64,000 bases of DNA from Synergistales bacterium (GTDB taxonomy: Bacteria; Synergistota; Synergistia; Synergistales; Aminobacteriaceae): positions 50,621 through 114,620 of the forward strand of contig BNVH01000001.1 in assembly GCA_025997955.1 (NCBI GenBank), written 5' to 3'. Below are positions 23,656 through 32,519 of this stretch, piece by piece (positions within the stretch are counted from its first letter, which is position 1; each line of letters begins with the position of its first letter). The notes beneath the pieces are model-generated. The model saw only the letters and a list, made by a program, of their open reading frames with translations, was not told where the DNA came from and did no database searches. The position numbers and the translations under genes are program-made.

Positions 23656-24672
23656 TTACTGGTTACGTATCAATTCTATGGTATCTCCCCAGTATTTCTC
23701 GGAAAGCGTCTTGTTCACCTCTGCGGCAAGTTTGCGAAATTCTTCTATTTTAAGCCCTTCCGCCTCGGTAATGATTTTCACCTTTCCCGTGTCGAGAATC
23801 AACTTTTTGCAGTTGATATCATCATCCACGATATAGCGTGTAACCCACTCAGCAGCCTCGTCCATAGCCTCAAGTAAAATTTTTTGATATTCAGGACTAA
23901 GAGACTGATAAGACTTCTCGTTGATAATCACGTGGTTGATACCGGGCGCGTAATCGGCTTCAATAACATAGGTGAGAACCTCATGGTTCTGATCGCCCCA
24001 GATGTTATGATAGCTGTTTTCCATGCCGTCCACAACGTTTGTCAGCAGCGCGGTGGGAAGATCCGCTCTGGACATGGTTGTGGGCGAGGCGCCGGCGGCC
24101 GTGAAAAACGTATCATACACAAGATTGGCCGGAAGCCGTATCTTCAGTCCCGCCAAGTCAGACGGCTGATAGATGGGCTTCTTGGCGCCGATTTGACGCA
24201 ACCCGTTGTTATAGGCGCAAAGGATGCGAAACCCGTGGGGGATTAGATCTCCGTTGATGATTGTCATAACTTTGGAATTAATATCCAAAACCCTCAGCGA
24301 ATGCTCCAAATCTTTGTAGACCATTGGCGCTTCCAGCGCTGAAACCCTGTTGCTGTAATCATACAGCATACCAGGGCTTGTGGGGAACATATCCATAACG
24401 CCTTGCAGACAGGCATCAAGGTCGTCCTTCGCGAGAATACCTCCTGGGTAGATTTCAATAGTAAAATTGCCGTCCGTGGCATCTGAAACAGCCTTTGCCC
24501 ACCTGTTAGCGAACATATTCTGGACTGTGCCTTCATTGTTGATATCCGCATAAGTGAACGTTATTTTTTGTGCCGGAGCCGCCCACGCGGACATAGAAAT
24601 ATCGCCGCGCATATCCATTCCCAAAACCAACGACAACACGAGACTTACCCACATAAACCGTTTCATACCCAT
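23656..24672 (-). CDS. dctP: TRAP transporter solute-binding protein (DctP-type)
   Basis: 338 residues. Signal peptide MGMKRFMWVSLVLSLVLGMD (ATG 24672 or 24666), then a DctP domain with FANRWAKAVSDATDGNF, GLKIRLPANLVYDTFFTAAG and the ligand-loop area VDGMENSYHNIW. It is the first gene of the 12-gene minus-strand operon that ends at 13653. The conserved Arg in KIRLP would bind a carboxylate, fitting uptake of a hydroxyacid. Confidence 0.92.
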   Translation of the reverse strand: MGMKRFMWVSLVLSLVLGMDMRGDISMSAWAAPAQKITFTYADINNEGTVQNMFANRWAKAVSDATDGNFTIEIYPGGILAKDDLDACLQGVMDMFPTSPGMLYDYSNRVSALEAPMVYKDLEHSLRVLDINSKVMTIINGDLIPHGFRILCAYNNGLRQIGAKKPIYQPSDLAGLKIRLPANLVYDTFFTAAGASPTTMSRADLPTALLTNVVDGMENSYHNIWGDQNHEVLTYVIEADYAPGINHVIINEKSYQSLSPEYQKILLEAMDEAAEWVTRYIVDDDINCKKLILDTGKVKIITEAEGLKIEEFRKLAAEVNKTLSEKYWGDTIELIRNQ

Positions 24673-24707
24673 CCACCTCTTTTTTTAAATTTTGCGCATC
24701 ACTCCAA

Positions 24708-24780
24708 ATTAGACTACTCTACCCCATTCGGAGTGTCCAACGAATCAATTTCATAATAATTATTAGAAAAATAAATATAT
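24708..24780 (-). promoter_or_regulatory. Repeated upstream control region, copy 1
   Basis: About 73 bp closely matching 32142-32217. Shared blocks are TAGAC/TTACTCTA, TGTCCAAC and, most strongly, CATAATAATTATTAGAAAAA with the next bases. It ends about 35 bp upstream of the TRAP operon start (24672). It contains the inverted repeat TAGA-N4-TCTA (24710-24721) and, on the minus strand, a TTGGAC box. Likely promoter and operator shared by both operons. Confidence 0.55.
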
Positions 24781-24904
24781 AAACTATGGCAAAGAAAAAA
24801 TATACGAGCTACATTGGCTTTGCAAGCAGATAGTGAAGAGCCGCGGACAGGACAAAGGTCGGAAAGGCAAACGCGAGCAAGATTGACATCATTGTTTTTC
24901 TAAA

Positions 24905-24940
24905 ATGGACTGACAAGTCTGTCAGAGACTGTCAGTCCAT
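24905..24940 (-). terminator. Terminator after the first TTT operon
   Basis: ATGGACTGACA (24905-24915) and TGTCAGTCCAT (24930-24940) form a perfect 11-bp stem. On the minus strand it is followed by TTTTAGAAAAA. It lies 25 bases past the tctC stop. Confidence 0.75.
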
Positions 24941-24965
24941 CTAAACAGTCTGGGTAAGGCAATGA

Positions 24966-25961
24966 TTACTTATCTATCTTACTCAATATGTTGAAGAAGA
25001 CCTCGTTTTGTTCGGCGATGGCTTTCTTCGTATCCGCGGTGTTACGATAACGTATAATCATACCCCTCTGGGTTATGAAATCCTTAAACTCATCTGACTC
25101 AACGGCTTTGGACAAAGCAGCGCTCAGTTTATCGACAATTGGCTGAGGAGCGTCTTTGGGTAGGGCGTAGGCGCCCGAACCGCCAAACACAACATTGACG
25201 CCCTGTTCTTTTAAGGTCGGGACGTCTGGGAGCGACGGCATTCTTTCTTCGGTCATAACTCCAAGTATCTTCAGACTGCCGGCGTTGACGCCGGAGAGCA
25301 CTTCACCGGCGCCGTTTACAGCGGCGTCGACGTGTTTTCCCATCAGGGGAGTTACGGCCGCCGCGCCACCACCGCTAAAGGAAACCTTGTTGAGCTTTAC
25401 GCCAGCCCCCTCTTCCAGGACTGTCGCGGTTGTGTGCCATGCGCCGCCGACAGCGCCGACTGCGACGGTCAACTTGCCTGGGTTCTTTTTCGCGTAGTCA
25501 ATGAACTCCGTGGCCGTTTTGAATGGGGAATCGACATGGACGGTCAGCGCTCCGGGAACTTCGGCCACTTGTCCGATAAAAGCGAAATCTTCCGGAACGA
25601 TGTCAGAGATGTTCATGACCTTTTGCGTCATAATATCAGTTGAAATGTAGCAGATTGTGTATCCATCGGCCTTGGATTGCCGCACAAAAGTCATACCGAC
25701 GCTGCCGGCCCCACCGGGTTTGTTGACGACAAGCACTGTGCAGTTCAAGGCCTTTCCGAGGCCGCTAGCGATGAAGCGGGAGATCATGTCGGATGACCCT
25801 CCGGCGTCATAGGGTACTATAATCGTAACCTCTCGCCCTGGGAAGTCCGAGGCCTCGTCAGCAACAGCAACGCTTACTATTCCGCATACACCTAAGGCCA
25901 GCGCCATTACCATTATTGCCACAAGCAACTTCAAATGGAACTTAGTGATGTTCGTCTTCAT
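24966..25961 (-). CDS. tctC: TTT-family solute-binding protein, copy 1
   Basis: 331 residues. A signal peptide of about 34 residues precedes a Bug/TctC domain with VTIIVPYDAGGSSDMISR and VVNKPGGAGSVGMTFV, both typical of tripartite tricarboxylate transporter receptors. It binds a carboxylate in the periplasm for TctAB. It is the last gene of the tctBAC set and has its own palindrome (26002-26015) upstream, so it may also be transcribed alone. Confidence 0.92.
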   Translation of the reverse strand: MKTNITKFHLKLLVAIMVMALALGVCGIVSVAVADEASDFPGREVTIIVPYDAGGSSDMISRFIASGLGKALNCTVLVVNKPGGAGSVGMTFVRQSKADGYTICYISTDIMTQKVMNISDIVPEDFAFIGQVAEVPGALTVHVDSPFKTATEFIDYAKKNPGKLTVAVGAVGGAWHTTATVLEEGAGVKLNKVSFSGGGAAAVTPLMGKHVDAAVNGAGEVLSGVNAGSLKILGVMTEERMPSLPDVPTLKEQGVNVVFGGSGAYALPKDAPQPIVDKLSAALSKAVESDEFKDFITQRGMIIRYRNTADTKKAIAEQNEVFFNILSKIDK

Positions 25962-26001
25962 TTTTTTCTCCCTCTCCTTTGTATTGGTGCCAGATTATTA
26001 G

Positions 26002-26015
26002 TAGACCGCAGTCTA
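26002..26015. promoter_or_regulatory. Operator-like palindrome upstream of tctC copy 1
   Basis: TAGAC-CGCA-GTCTA. It has the same TAGA...TCTA halves as the boxes at 24710 and 32144. It lies 40 bases before the tctC start. Confidence 0.45.
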
Positions 26016-26044
26016 TTAATTTAAATAAAGCGCGTGATTTTAGT

Positions 26045-27547
26045 TCATTCGTCGCCTTCCAACAGCGAGCTCTTCTTGTTCTTAATCTCCATAATAAGGC
26101 TACCCGCAATTACCGCGGCAGCTCCAACTAGGAGCCCAAGAGCGATAGGACTCGTCAGGATACCCAACACGCCGGAATGAATCTTAATCGACTGCAAAAG
26201 ATTCTGCTCCATCTTATCCGTCAGGACGAACACTAAAATAATCGGCGCCAGAGGAATATCCAGTTTTTTACACACATATCCGATAACGCCCGCAACGAGC
26301 ATGACGCCGACGCCGAACATGCTGTTACTGTCGGAATAGGCGCCTATCAGGGATATCACCAACACTGCCGGACAGAGCATCTTGTTTGGAATGTCGGCCA
26401 GCTTAGCCCAGGCCGCCGCCAACGGCATATTCAGAATAAGCAGGATAACGTTTCCCACAAACATACTCGCAATGGTCCCCCATATTACATCCGGATTTGT
26501 TATAAAAAGCGTGGGGCCAGGGATCATCCCGTGCATCATAAAAGCCCCCATCAGAATAGCTATGGTGGGCGAGCATGGAATACCCAGAGTGAACAGCGGA
26601 ATCATCGCGCCCCCGACATAGGAATTATTGGCCGTTTCGGGACCCGCTACACCTTCAGGTGCGCCCTTACCGAACTGGTCAGGATGTTTGGACAGGCTTT
26701 TTTCCATTGAATACGAAATGAGAGCCGGTATGGCCGAACCGGTACCAGGTATCAGCCCCACGAAAAACCCAAGAAAACTGCCCCTGATGATTGCCATAGT
26801 AGTAGGGCGCAATTCCTCCTTCTTAAGTGTAGAGGAGTTCAGCGCCGATGCCTTGTGGGTGACGTTAAGGTCTTCTACGAGAACCAGCAGTTCCGATAAA
26901 CCGAACAGGCCCATGCATAGAGGTACCATCTCAATACCGCCGACCAAGTCATTGATTCCAAAGCTGTAACGAATCGCGCCGGAAATGGGATCCATTCCGA
27001 CCAAGGCCAGCGAAAGGCCAAAGCTGAGGGACACTAAACCGCGTATAAACGACTTTCCCATCAGGCCTATTACCATGGACATGCCGAACACCATAAGGGC
27101 AAATTGCTCCGACGGGCCAAATTTCAGGGCAAAATCGGCAACAGACGGGCCGAGAAGCGCCAAGGCCAAGGTAGAGATGACTCCGCCAACAAATGACCCG
27201 ATTGCTGCAACTTTGAGAGCCACTCCGGCTCTACCTTGCTGCGCCAATGGATAACCGTCCAAGCAGGTAATGACCGAGGCGGTCTCGCCGGGCGTATTAA
27301 TAAGAACGGATGTGATTGTGCCGCCGTACATCGCGCCATAATAAATTCCGCACAACATGATGATTGCCGTGGTGGGTTCCAGCCCATAACTCAGAGGAAT
27401 CAACAGCGCGGTGGCTTGTACCGGGCCTATGCCGGGCAAAACACCCACCAGCTGCCCAACAAGACAGCCAATTAGGCAATAAAATAGATTGGTTGGGGTT
27501 ATAGCGATGGTCAATCCGTTAAGCAGCCCCCACATTGCCGTCAACAA
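26045..27547 (-). CDS. tctA: TTT-family large permease, copy 1
   Basis: 500 residues with about 12 membrane segments. GVLPGIGPVQATALLIPLSY, LCGIYYGAMYGGTITSVLIN and GAPEGVAGPETANN are signature segments of TctA. Imports tri- or dicarboxylates with TctB and TctC. It starts 13 bases after tctB. Confidence 0.93.
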   Translation of the reverse strand: MLTAMWGLLNGLTIAITPTNLFYCLIGCLVGQLVGVLPGIGPVQATALLIPLSYGLEPTTAIIMLCGIYYGAMYGGTITSVLINTPGETASVITCLDGYPLAQQGRAGVALKVAAIGSFVGGVISTLALALLGPSVADFALKFGPSEQFALMVFGMSMVIGLMGKSFIRGLVSLSFGLSLALVGMDPISGAIRYSFGINDLVGGIEMVPLCMGLFGLSELLVLVEDLNVTHKASALNSSTLKKEELRPTTMAIIRGSFLGFFVGLIPGTGSAIPALISYSMEKSLSKHPDQFGKGAPEGVAGPETANNSYVGGAMIPLFTLGIPCSPTIAILMGAFMMHGMIPGPTLFITNPDVIWGTIASMFVGNVILLILNMPLAAAWAKLADIPNKMLCPAVLVISLIGAYSDSNSMFGVGVMLVAGVIGYVCKKLDIPLAPIILVFVLTDKMEQNLLQSIKIHSGVLGILTSPIALGLLVGAAAVIAGSLIMEIKNKKSSLLEGDE

Positions 27548-27560
27548 TTCAAATCACCCC

Positions 27561-28070
27561 TTAAAAACCAAATGAATTCACCGGAATTTGCACACTGAAG
27601 CCGATTTTAAAAATCGCAAACACGACGGCCGCAACAATTATGGCGTATAATATGGACTTCCACCAACTGTACGAGCGGATGAAAATAACGAACAACAACA
27701 TAATAGTCGCAAGTCCAAACCCAGTGAAATCGAGAATCAATATATATCCCAAAATCGCTAAAACCACCGTAACAACATTGATAAGTTCTTTTTTGGAGGG
27801 GAAAATATTTTCCATTATGAAACGGTCTTTATCTTTGAAAATTGAGGAGAAGATATACGCAACGCCCGCAATGATTGACAGCAACGCTGTCCACCTGGGG
27901 AAAAAACCGGGACCCACGCCGAATCGGTTGACATATGGATAGGAGAAGGATTTGATAAAATAATAAATACTATACAACGTGAACAAAAGGCCAAGTAACA
28001 ACCCAGCATTTTGTTTTTTTATCCGCGCGATAATCTTTCCCATAATGATAATCCTAACCCCCATCCTCAT
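27561..28070 (-). CDS. tctB: TTT-family small permease, copy 1
   Basis: 169 residues at most, four hydrophobic segments, with GPGFFPRWTALLSIIAG as in TctB. The start may be ATG 28043 (MGKIIARIK, giving 160 residues) rather than 28070. It sits between an aldolase gene and tctA. Confidence 0.85.
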   Translation of the reverse strand: MRMGVRIIIMGKIIARIKKQNAGLLLGLLFTLYSIYYFIKSFSYPYVNRFGVGPGFFPRWTALLSIIAGVAYIFSSIFKDKDRFIMENIFPSKKELINVVTVVLAILGYILILDFTGFGLATIMLLFVIFIRSYSWWKSILYAIIVAAVVFAIFKIGFSVQIPVNSFGF

Positions 28071-28112
28071 AAACAGTCATTTCAATATAAAATAACGTTC
28101 GGCATACCTAAT

Positions 28113-28862
28113 CTACAAAAAAGACGCGATATGACGCTTCATTGCGCCGCGTAATAACACTTCGTCATTCGCCACTGTAAATACCTTGACGCCTTTATTA
28201 ATAAAGGCGTCCATTTCTTCTTTAGAGGAAACTAAAATCACTGGAGTTTTACCGTATTGCAGAGATTTTCGGATGATCAAGTCCTCCATCTCCAAAACTT
28301 TGGGATGAGTCGCCTCTCCTGGGATACCCAGAGATTGAGAGATGTCGTTTCTCCCAGAGGAAACCATATCGACGCCCTCAAGTGAGATAAGATCATCAAT
28401 GTAATCAGCGGCTTTGATGTCTTCTATCTGTATGGTTAAAGAAACGTAATCGTTCCCTTTTCGCAGGTACTCACGACCCGGCATACCTGCTAAATGCGCG
28501 GCGCGGCAACCGGGGTTCATGCCGCGAGAACCGATAGGCGCGTATTTGATTCGCTCAATGGCCTCCTTGGCGCGCTCAACTGTGTTGCAATCTGGCACAA
28601 TAATACCGTTTACCCCGAAGCTGATCAGGGAAACAATATCTTCCATGCGGGATATTCTGACAAAAGCCATGAGATCCAAATGATTGGCCGTGCGGATAAG
28701 CTCGGCCAATTTAGCGGGGTCGAATGGGATATATTCATTGTCGATTCGTATATAATCAAACCCCGCGTCTTTTGCCATCTCAACCACGTTTGCGTCTGCT
28801 ATAGATAGCCAACTTCCCAGTAGACGCGCTTTGGAGTCAAGAAATTCTTTTGTGGTTTTCAG
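28113..28862 (-). CDS. HpcH/HpaI-family aldolase with CTG start
   Basis: 249 residues when started at CTG 28862, which has AGGAGG 7 bases upstream and restores the family N-terminus KTTKEFLDSKARLLGSWLSI; the first internal GTG would cut it off. Core motifs are AGFDYIRIDNEY, LMAFVRI, GIIVPDCNTVERA, IQIEDIKA and SSGRNDISQSLG. Class II pyruvate aldolases of this family cleave 4-hydroxy-2-oxoacids to pyruvate and an aldehyde. It lies between two TTT transporter sets, so it may act on a sugar-acid or aromatic-derived acid they import. Confidence 0.85.
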   Translation of the reverse strand: MKTTKEFLDSKARLLGSWLSIADANVVEMAKDAGFDYIRIDNEYIPFDPAKLAELIRTANHLDLMAFVRISRMEDIVSLISFGVNGIIVPDCNTVERAKEAIERIKYAPIGSRGMNPGCRAAHLAGMPGREYLRKGNDYVSLTIQIEDIKAADYIDDLISLEGVDMVSSGRNDISQSLGIPGEATHPKVLEMEDLIIRKSLQYGKTPVILVSSKEEMDAFINKGVKVFTVANDEVLLRGAMKRHIASFL

Positions 28863-28883
28863 CTTATTTCCCTCCTTTGTGTA

Positions 28884-30380
28884 TTAGTCTTGCAGTTTCT
28901 TTTTTGTATTGGGATTCATAAAGGTAAAGAGAGTTATCAGTCCAATCAGCGCTACAACCAAAATCAGACTCAAGGGGCGCTGAAGGAGGTATGATATAAA
29001 GTTCATCTGTTTAATTCCGGCCATTTGAATGGTTCTGCGCAAGTTCTGTTCAATCAGGTTACTTAGCACAAACCCGACAATAAGCGGCGAGACCGGAAAC
29101 TCCAATTTCATCAAAACGATAGCGACGGTTCCTGAAATCGCCGCCACCAAAACATCGCTTACCATATTATTGATGCTGTAAGCGCCAAATATGGCGAATG
29201 CGGTAACAATTGGAATCAGGTAGTACATGTCGATTTTCAGAATGTAAGAAAACCATTTGATACCGAAAATCCCCATCAACGCCATACCCACAATAGTGAG
29301 GAACATGGCGTACATGAATATATAGGCGACATCAGGGCGTTTGGTAAACAGATCCGGGCCGCAAATAATTCCGTGGGTAGTGAGCGCGGCGCCCATAATA
29401 GCTACTCCCGGGGAGCCTGGGATACCGATAGCAAGCATAGGGATGAGCGCGCCGCCAACCACGGCGTTATTGGCTGATTCCGCCGCAATGATGCCCTCCG
29501 GGTTGCCGGCGCCGAAAGTTTCGGGGTGTTTGGAACTCCGCTTGGCTTCTCCGTAGGCGGTGAAAACCGCCGTGCCGCCTCCTATGCCGGGCAAAATACC
29601 AATAAACAGCCCGAGCAAAGAGGACTTACAAAACAGATAAGTCTTCGTAACCAATATATCGTAGATAACGGTTGATGGTTTAATAGGGGTGTCTTTATAC
29701 TCAAAAGTCGCCGCTTTGCGCATACCAATATCCCGAAACATCTCCGCGAAACAAAAAATGCCAAGCGCCACAACCAACGGGCTAAGCCCCGCCGTGAGAG
29801 CCCTGTTGCCGAAGGTAAAGCGCCTAACGCTGGAGCTCATATCCGTTCCTACCGTTGCGAGAAACAACCCCAAAGCCGCCATAAATACGGCCTTCCATAC
29901 GTTGTTACCCGACAGACAGCCGATGATGGTTAGCCCGCACATGCCCAATAGCATCATCTCCGGGGGGCCGAACTTCAGCGCTACCGACGCGAGAGGCGGA
30001 GTAAATAGAACGAGCGCCAGGATACCAAAGAAGCCGCCAAAAGTGGAGGCGAATATAGAATAATACAGCGCCTCCCGTGAACGACCCTGTAAAGTCATAG
30101 GATATCCGTCATAGGCGGTACAGGTGGCCTCCACGCAACCGGGCACGTTAATCAATATGGCCGTTATAGAGCCGCCATACATTCCCCCCATATAGACACC
30201 GCCTAAAAAAGACAGGGCAAGCTCTGGCCTCATGCCGTATGTGACCGGTAGAAAAAGCGTCATGGCGATAGCCGCGTTGAGGCCTGGAATGGCAGCGAAG
30301 ATTATCCCCAGCAGAGTTCCCAAGGTAGCCAAAGCAAGAACATCAAGTACGAACACCCGCTGCAGCAACTCCAGAGTCAT
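28884..30380 (-). CDS. tctA: TTT-family large permease, copy 2
   Basis: 498 residues, about 12 membrane segments, with AIPGLNAAIAMTLFLPVTYG, FLGGVYMGGMYGGSITAILI and GNPEGIIAAESANN. Clearly a TctA paralogue of the copy at 26045 but well diverged, so this is not a recent duplication. Its binding protein (30541) is separated by a terminator. Confidence 0.93.
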   Translation of the reverse strand: MTLELLQRVFVLDVLALATLGTLLGIIFAAIPGLNAAIAMTLFLPVTYGMRPELALSFLGGVYMGGMYGGSITAILINVPGCVEATCTAYDGYPMTLQGRSREALYYSIFASTFGGFFGILALVLFTPPLASVALKFGPPEMMLLGMCGLTIIGCLSGNNVWKAVFMAALGLFLATVGTDMSSSVRRFTFGNRALTAGLSPLVVALGIFCFAEMFRDIGMRKAATFEYKDTPIKPSTVIYDILVTKTYLFCKSSLLGLFIGILPGIGGGTAVFTAYGEAKRSSKHPETFGAGNPEGIIAAESANNAVVGGALIPMLAIGIPGSPGVAIMGAALTTHGIICGPDLFTKRPDVAYIFMYAMFLTIVGMALMGIFGIKWFSYILKIDMYYLIPIVTAFAIFGAYSINNMVSDVLVAAISGTVAIVLMKLEFPVSPLIVGFVLSNLIEQNLRRTIQMAGIKQMNFISYLLQRPLSLILVVALIGLITLFTFMNPNTKKKLQD

Positions 30381-30469
30381 ACAATTGTCCCCCTAAATTG
30401 ATGTAAAAATACCAATGATAAAATCAGGCTATTTTACGCGATTCGCTTTACTTGTTGGGTTTAAAAAAT

Positions 30470-30508
30470 GCGCGGCTCTTTGCGAAGCCTGAGGTAAAGG
30501 AGCCGCGC
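30470..30508 (-). terminator. Terminator after tctC copy 2
   Basis: GCGCGGCTC (30470-30478) pairs with GAGCCGCGC (30500-30508). On the minus strand the stem is followed by ATTTTTTAAA. It would keep the binding-protein mRNA more abundant than the permease mRNA. Confidence 0.75.
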
Positions 30509-30540
30509 GTGTCAAACGGGAAGGGATTCTTGTGAACGTC

Positions 30541-31521
30541 TTAGTTGTTGAGGACAATGGCGCTCTTGTATTTTTCTGAGATCGTTTGAATCTGAGAGTA
30601 GTAATCTTTCATCTTCTTATCCATATCAGCGCCGGAAGTAAAGTAATAAACGCAATTGATAGCCTCAAGTTGAGTACGGACTTCTGGAATCCGCGAGACC
30701 TTGTTGGCGACTTCTATCAATCTCTCATTGACATAAGCGGGGACGTCCTTGGGGGTGAGCAGAACGGTCATTACGTTCAAAAAGTCAGTAAACAGACCCA
30801 TGTCGGCAAAGAGGGGAGCATCTGGGAAGTCTTTGCATTTTTCGGTTCCGCCCCAAGCGATAGGCGCCCAACCACCCGACACAAACTGACTGATGACTTG
30901 ATTACCAGCGCCGGCGGCGTCGATATGCCCACCGAGAGCCGCGGCGACAACATCGGCGACGCTGTTGAAATTGACTGAGGAAATTTGGATACCAAAGTAA
31001 TCCATTACTGTAGCCATCAACACTCTATGGCCTATACCACCCTCGCCGAACAAAAGCCCGCCTGGATGTTCTTTGTGGTATTTGACAAATTTTTCCAGAG
31101 TATTCCACTCGCTCTTCTGGGGGGCGTAAAAGGAAATGGGAGTGGCAGTGTAGGTAGCCAAGTAATTTAGATCCTTAAAAAAATCTAAATCATAGGCATC
31201 ATTGACGATACATGAAATTTGAATATCAGGAGCGTTAATAACACCGATAGTATATCCGTCCGGGTCAGCCTCCGCGATTGCCATAGTGCCTATTTCTCCG
31301 GCCGCGCCCGGTTGATTGACGATATTAATGGCAACACCAAGCTCTTTTGAGAAATATGGCGCGATAATTCTGGAAATGTTATCCGCGTTTCCGCCAGCAG
31401 AGAAAGGCACAATCCAGGTTATGGTCTTGGTTGGCCACGCGGGAGCCGCGATAGATGGGGTGGAACACAGCGATAAAACTAAAGCCAAAAACAGGATACA
31501 GAGAACAATTTTCTTCATCAT
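30541..31521 (-). CDS. tctC: TTT-family solute-binding protein, copy 2
   Basis: 326 residues. A signal peptide of about 26 residues ends at SIAAPA; TITWIVPFSAGGNADNISR and NIVNQPGAAGEIGTMAIAEA are TctC motifs. Second gene of the tctBCA set. A terminator separates it from tctA. Confidence 0.92.
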   Translation of the reverse strand: MMKKIVLCILFLALVLSLCSTPSIAAPAWPTKTITWIVPFSAGGNADNISRIIAPYFSKELGVAINIVNQPGAAGEIGTMAIAEADPDGYTIGVINAPDIQISCIVNDAYDLDFFKDLNYLATYTATPISFYAPQKSEWNTLEKFVKYHKEHPGGLLFGEGGIGHRVLMATVMDYFGIQISSVNFNSVADVVAAALGGHIDAAGAGNQVISQFVSGGWAPIAWGGTEKCKDFPDAPLFADMGLFTDFLNVMTVLLTPKDVPAYVNERLIEVANKVSRIPEVRTQLEAINCVYYFTSGADMDKKMKDYYSQIQTISEKYKSAIVLNN

Positions 31522-31552
31522 ACATACCTTCCTTTCAATGTCTGTTCAGTTT

Positions 31553-32029
31553 TTAGAATCCCAAGAATCCGGCGGGAGTTGAAAGTTTAAGCAAAATGTT
31601 AAAACTGATATACAGCCCCACGGAACAAGACGCTGAAAATGCCAAAATTTTTGCGGCGAGCTTTGGCGATATGCTCAACTTCCCTTTAATGACAAAATCC
31701 TGCAACACGCAAATTCCTGCCATTACAATAAAAACATCTATATAAAACCCTAAATTCCTCAAAAGCAAGCACATAACAATTACAAAAGAACCCGGTATTA
31801 CAGCCTGCAAAACGAGATCCCGCAACGAAAGCGCGTGATAAGATTTTCCGGTACGTTTAAACGTTATAAGGGCGCGAAGGAGAATGCCTATGCCGGCCAT
31901 AATCATTAAAACCGCCAGGGTCATAGGGTAAACCGATTGCATAAAGGAAAGTTTTTTCATCTGGCTTATTAAAAAAAGAGCAAAAAGAATAATAACAGCG
32001 CCTGACCAAAGATCCTGATCTTTCTTCAT
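31553..32029 (-). CDS. tctB: TTT-family small permease, copy 2
   Basis: 158 residues with four hydrophobic segments (for example SGAVIILFALFLISQM and QSVYPMTLAVLMIMAGIGIL), the TctB pattern. First gene of the second TTT set, with the repeated control region 32142-32217 about 110 bases upstream. Confidence 0.82.
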   Translation of the reverse strand: MKKDQDLWSGAVIILFALFLISQMKKLSFMQSVYPMTLAVLMIMAGIGILLRALITFKRTGKSYHALSLRDLVLQAVIPGSFVIVMCLLLRNLGFYIDVFIVMAGICVLQDFVIKGKLSISPKLAAKILAFSASCSVGLYISFNILLKLSTPAGFLGF

Positions 32030-32141
32030 TGCGTTCCCTTCCTTTGCAACGATTAAGATATTATAAGCACTCAGGTTTTTTGTATGGGCATATTAAAACC
32101 AAGTATATTAAAACATTACTTAAACAATAACATATTTAAAT

Positions 32142-32217
32142 ATTAGATTACTCTACTCAATATTGTGGTGTCCAACAAATAAATTGCATAATAATTATTA
32201 GAAAAATAAATATATAG
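32142..32217 (-). promoter_or_regulatory. Repeated upstream control region, copy 2
   Basis: Matches 24708-24780 closely, including 27 or more identical bases around CATAATAATTATTAGAAAAA. The inverted repeat TAGATTACTCTA is at 32144-32155. It lies upstream of tctB copy 2 on the same strand as its partner lies upstream of the TRAP operon. Confidence 0.55.
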
Positions 32218-32243
32218 CCTAAGCCGGGCGCGCCATAAAAAAG

Positions 32244-32278
32244 ACCGCGTAAAGCATTGCTACAATGTCTTACGCGGT
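32244..32278. other. Hairpin next to the orphan sorting-tail remnant
   Basis: ACCGCGTAA (32244-32252) pairs with TTACGCGGT (32270-32278) around 17 bases. There is no clear T run on either side, so a terminator role is uncertain. Confidence 0.4.
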
Positions 32279-32453
32279 ATCGTCAACGGACCAGACGATC
32301 TTCGACAACCCCGCGACTCCGGACAACCCCGATAACCCCGACAATGGCTATGAAAGCGGAGGCGGAAGCAGCGGCGGCTGCGACGCCGGGACTGGCGCGG
32401 GAACGCTGGCGTTGCTGGCGGCGGCGCTGTGGAAAAGACGGCGCGCAAAGTAA
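32279..32453 (+). pseudogene. Orphan Synerg-CTERM tail (remnant of a secreted protein gene)
   Basis: The frame reads DNPATPDNPDNPDNGYESGG, then SSGGCDAG, a hydrophobic stretch GTLALLAAALW and KRRRAK. This is nearly the same as the C-terminus of the giant secreted protein at 53481-58010, and the DNA just before it (TCGTCAACGGAC) also matches that gene. The rest of the gene is missing and there is no ribosome site or signal peptide. It is a leftover of a paralogue, stranded between transporter operons. Confidence 0.7.
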
Positions 32454-32465
32454 CGCGGCACAAAT

Positions 32466-32502
32466 AAAATTCGCGCCCCCTATGTTGAGGGGCGCGAATT
32501 TT
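32466..32502. terminator. Bidirectional terminator
   Basis: AAAATTCGCGCCCC (32466-32479) pairs perfectly with GGGGCGCGAATTTT (32489-32502), 14 bp with a 9-base loop and A/T-rich stem base. It lies 18 bases past the dctP stop on the minus strand. Confidence 0.8.
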
Positions 32503-32519
32503 CGGCACAAAATAATTTG

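Noticed and set aside
24780..24900. Short minus-strand frame starting MMSILLAFAFPTFVL
   Set aside because: Only 27 codons, weak context, next to a terminator; probably chance or a remnant.
26045..30380. Assembly duplication of the TTT transporter
   Set aside because: The two TctA proteins share family motifs but differ throughout, and the gene orders differ, so they are old paralogues.
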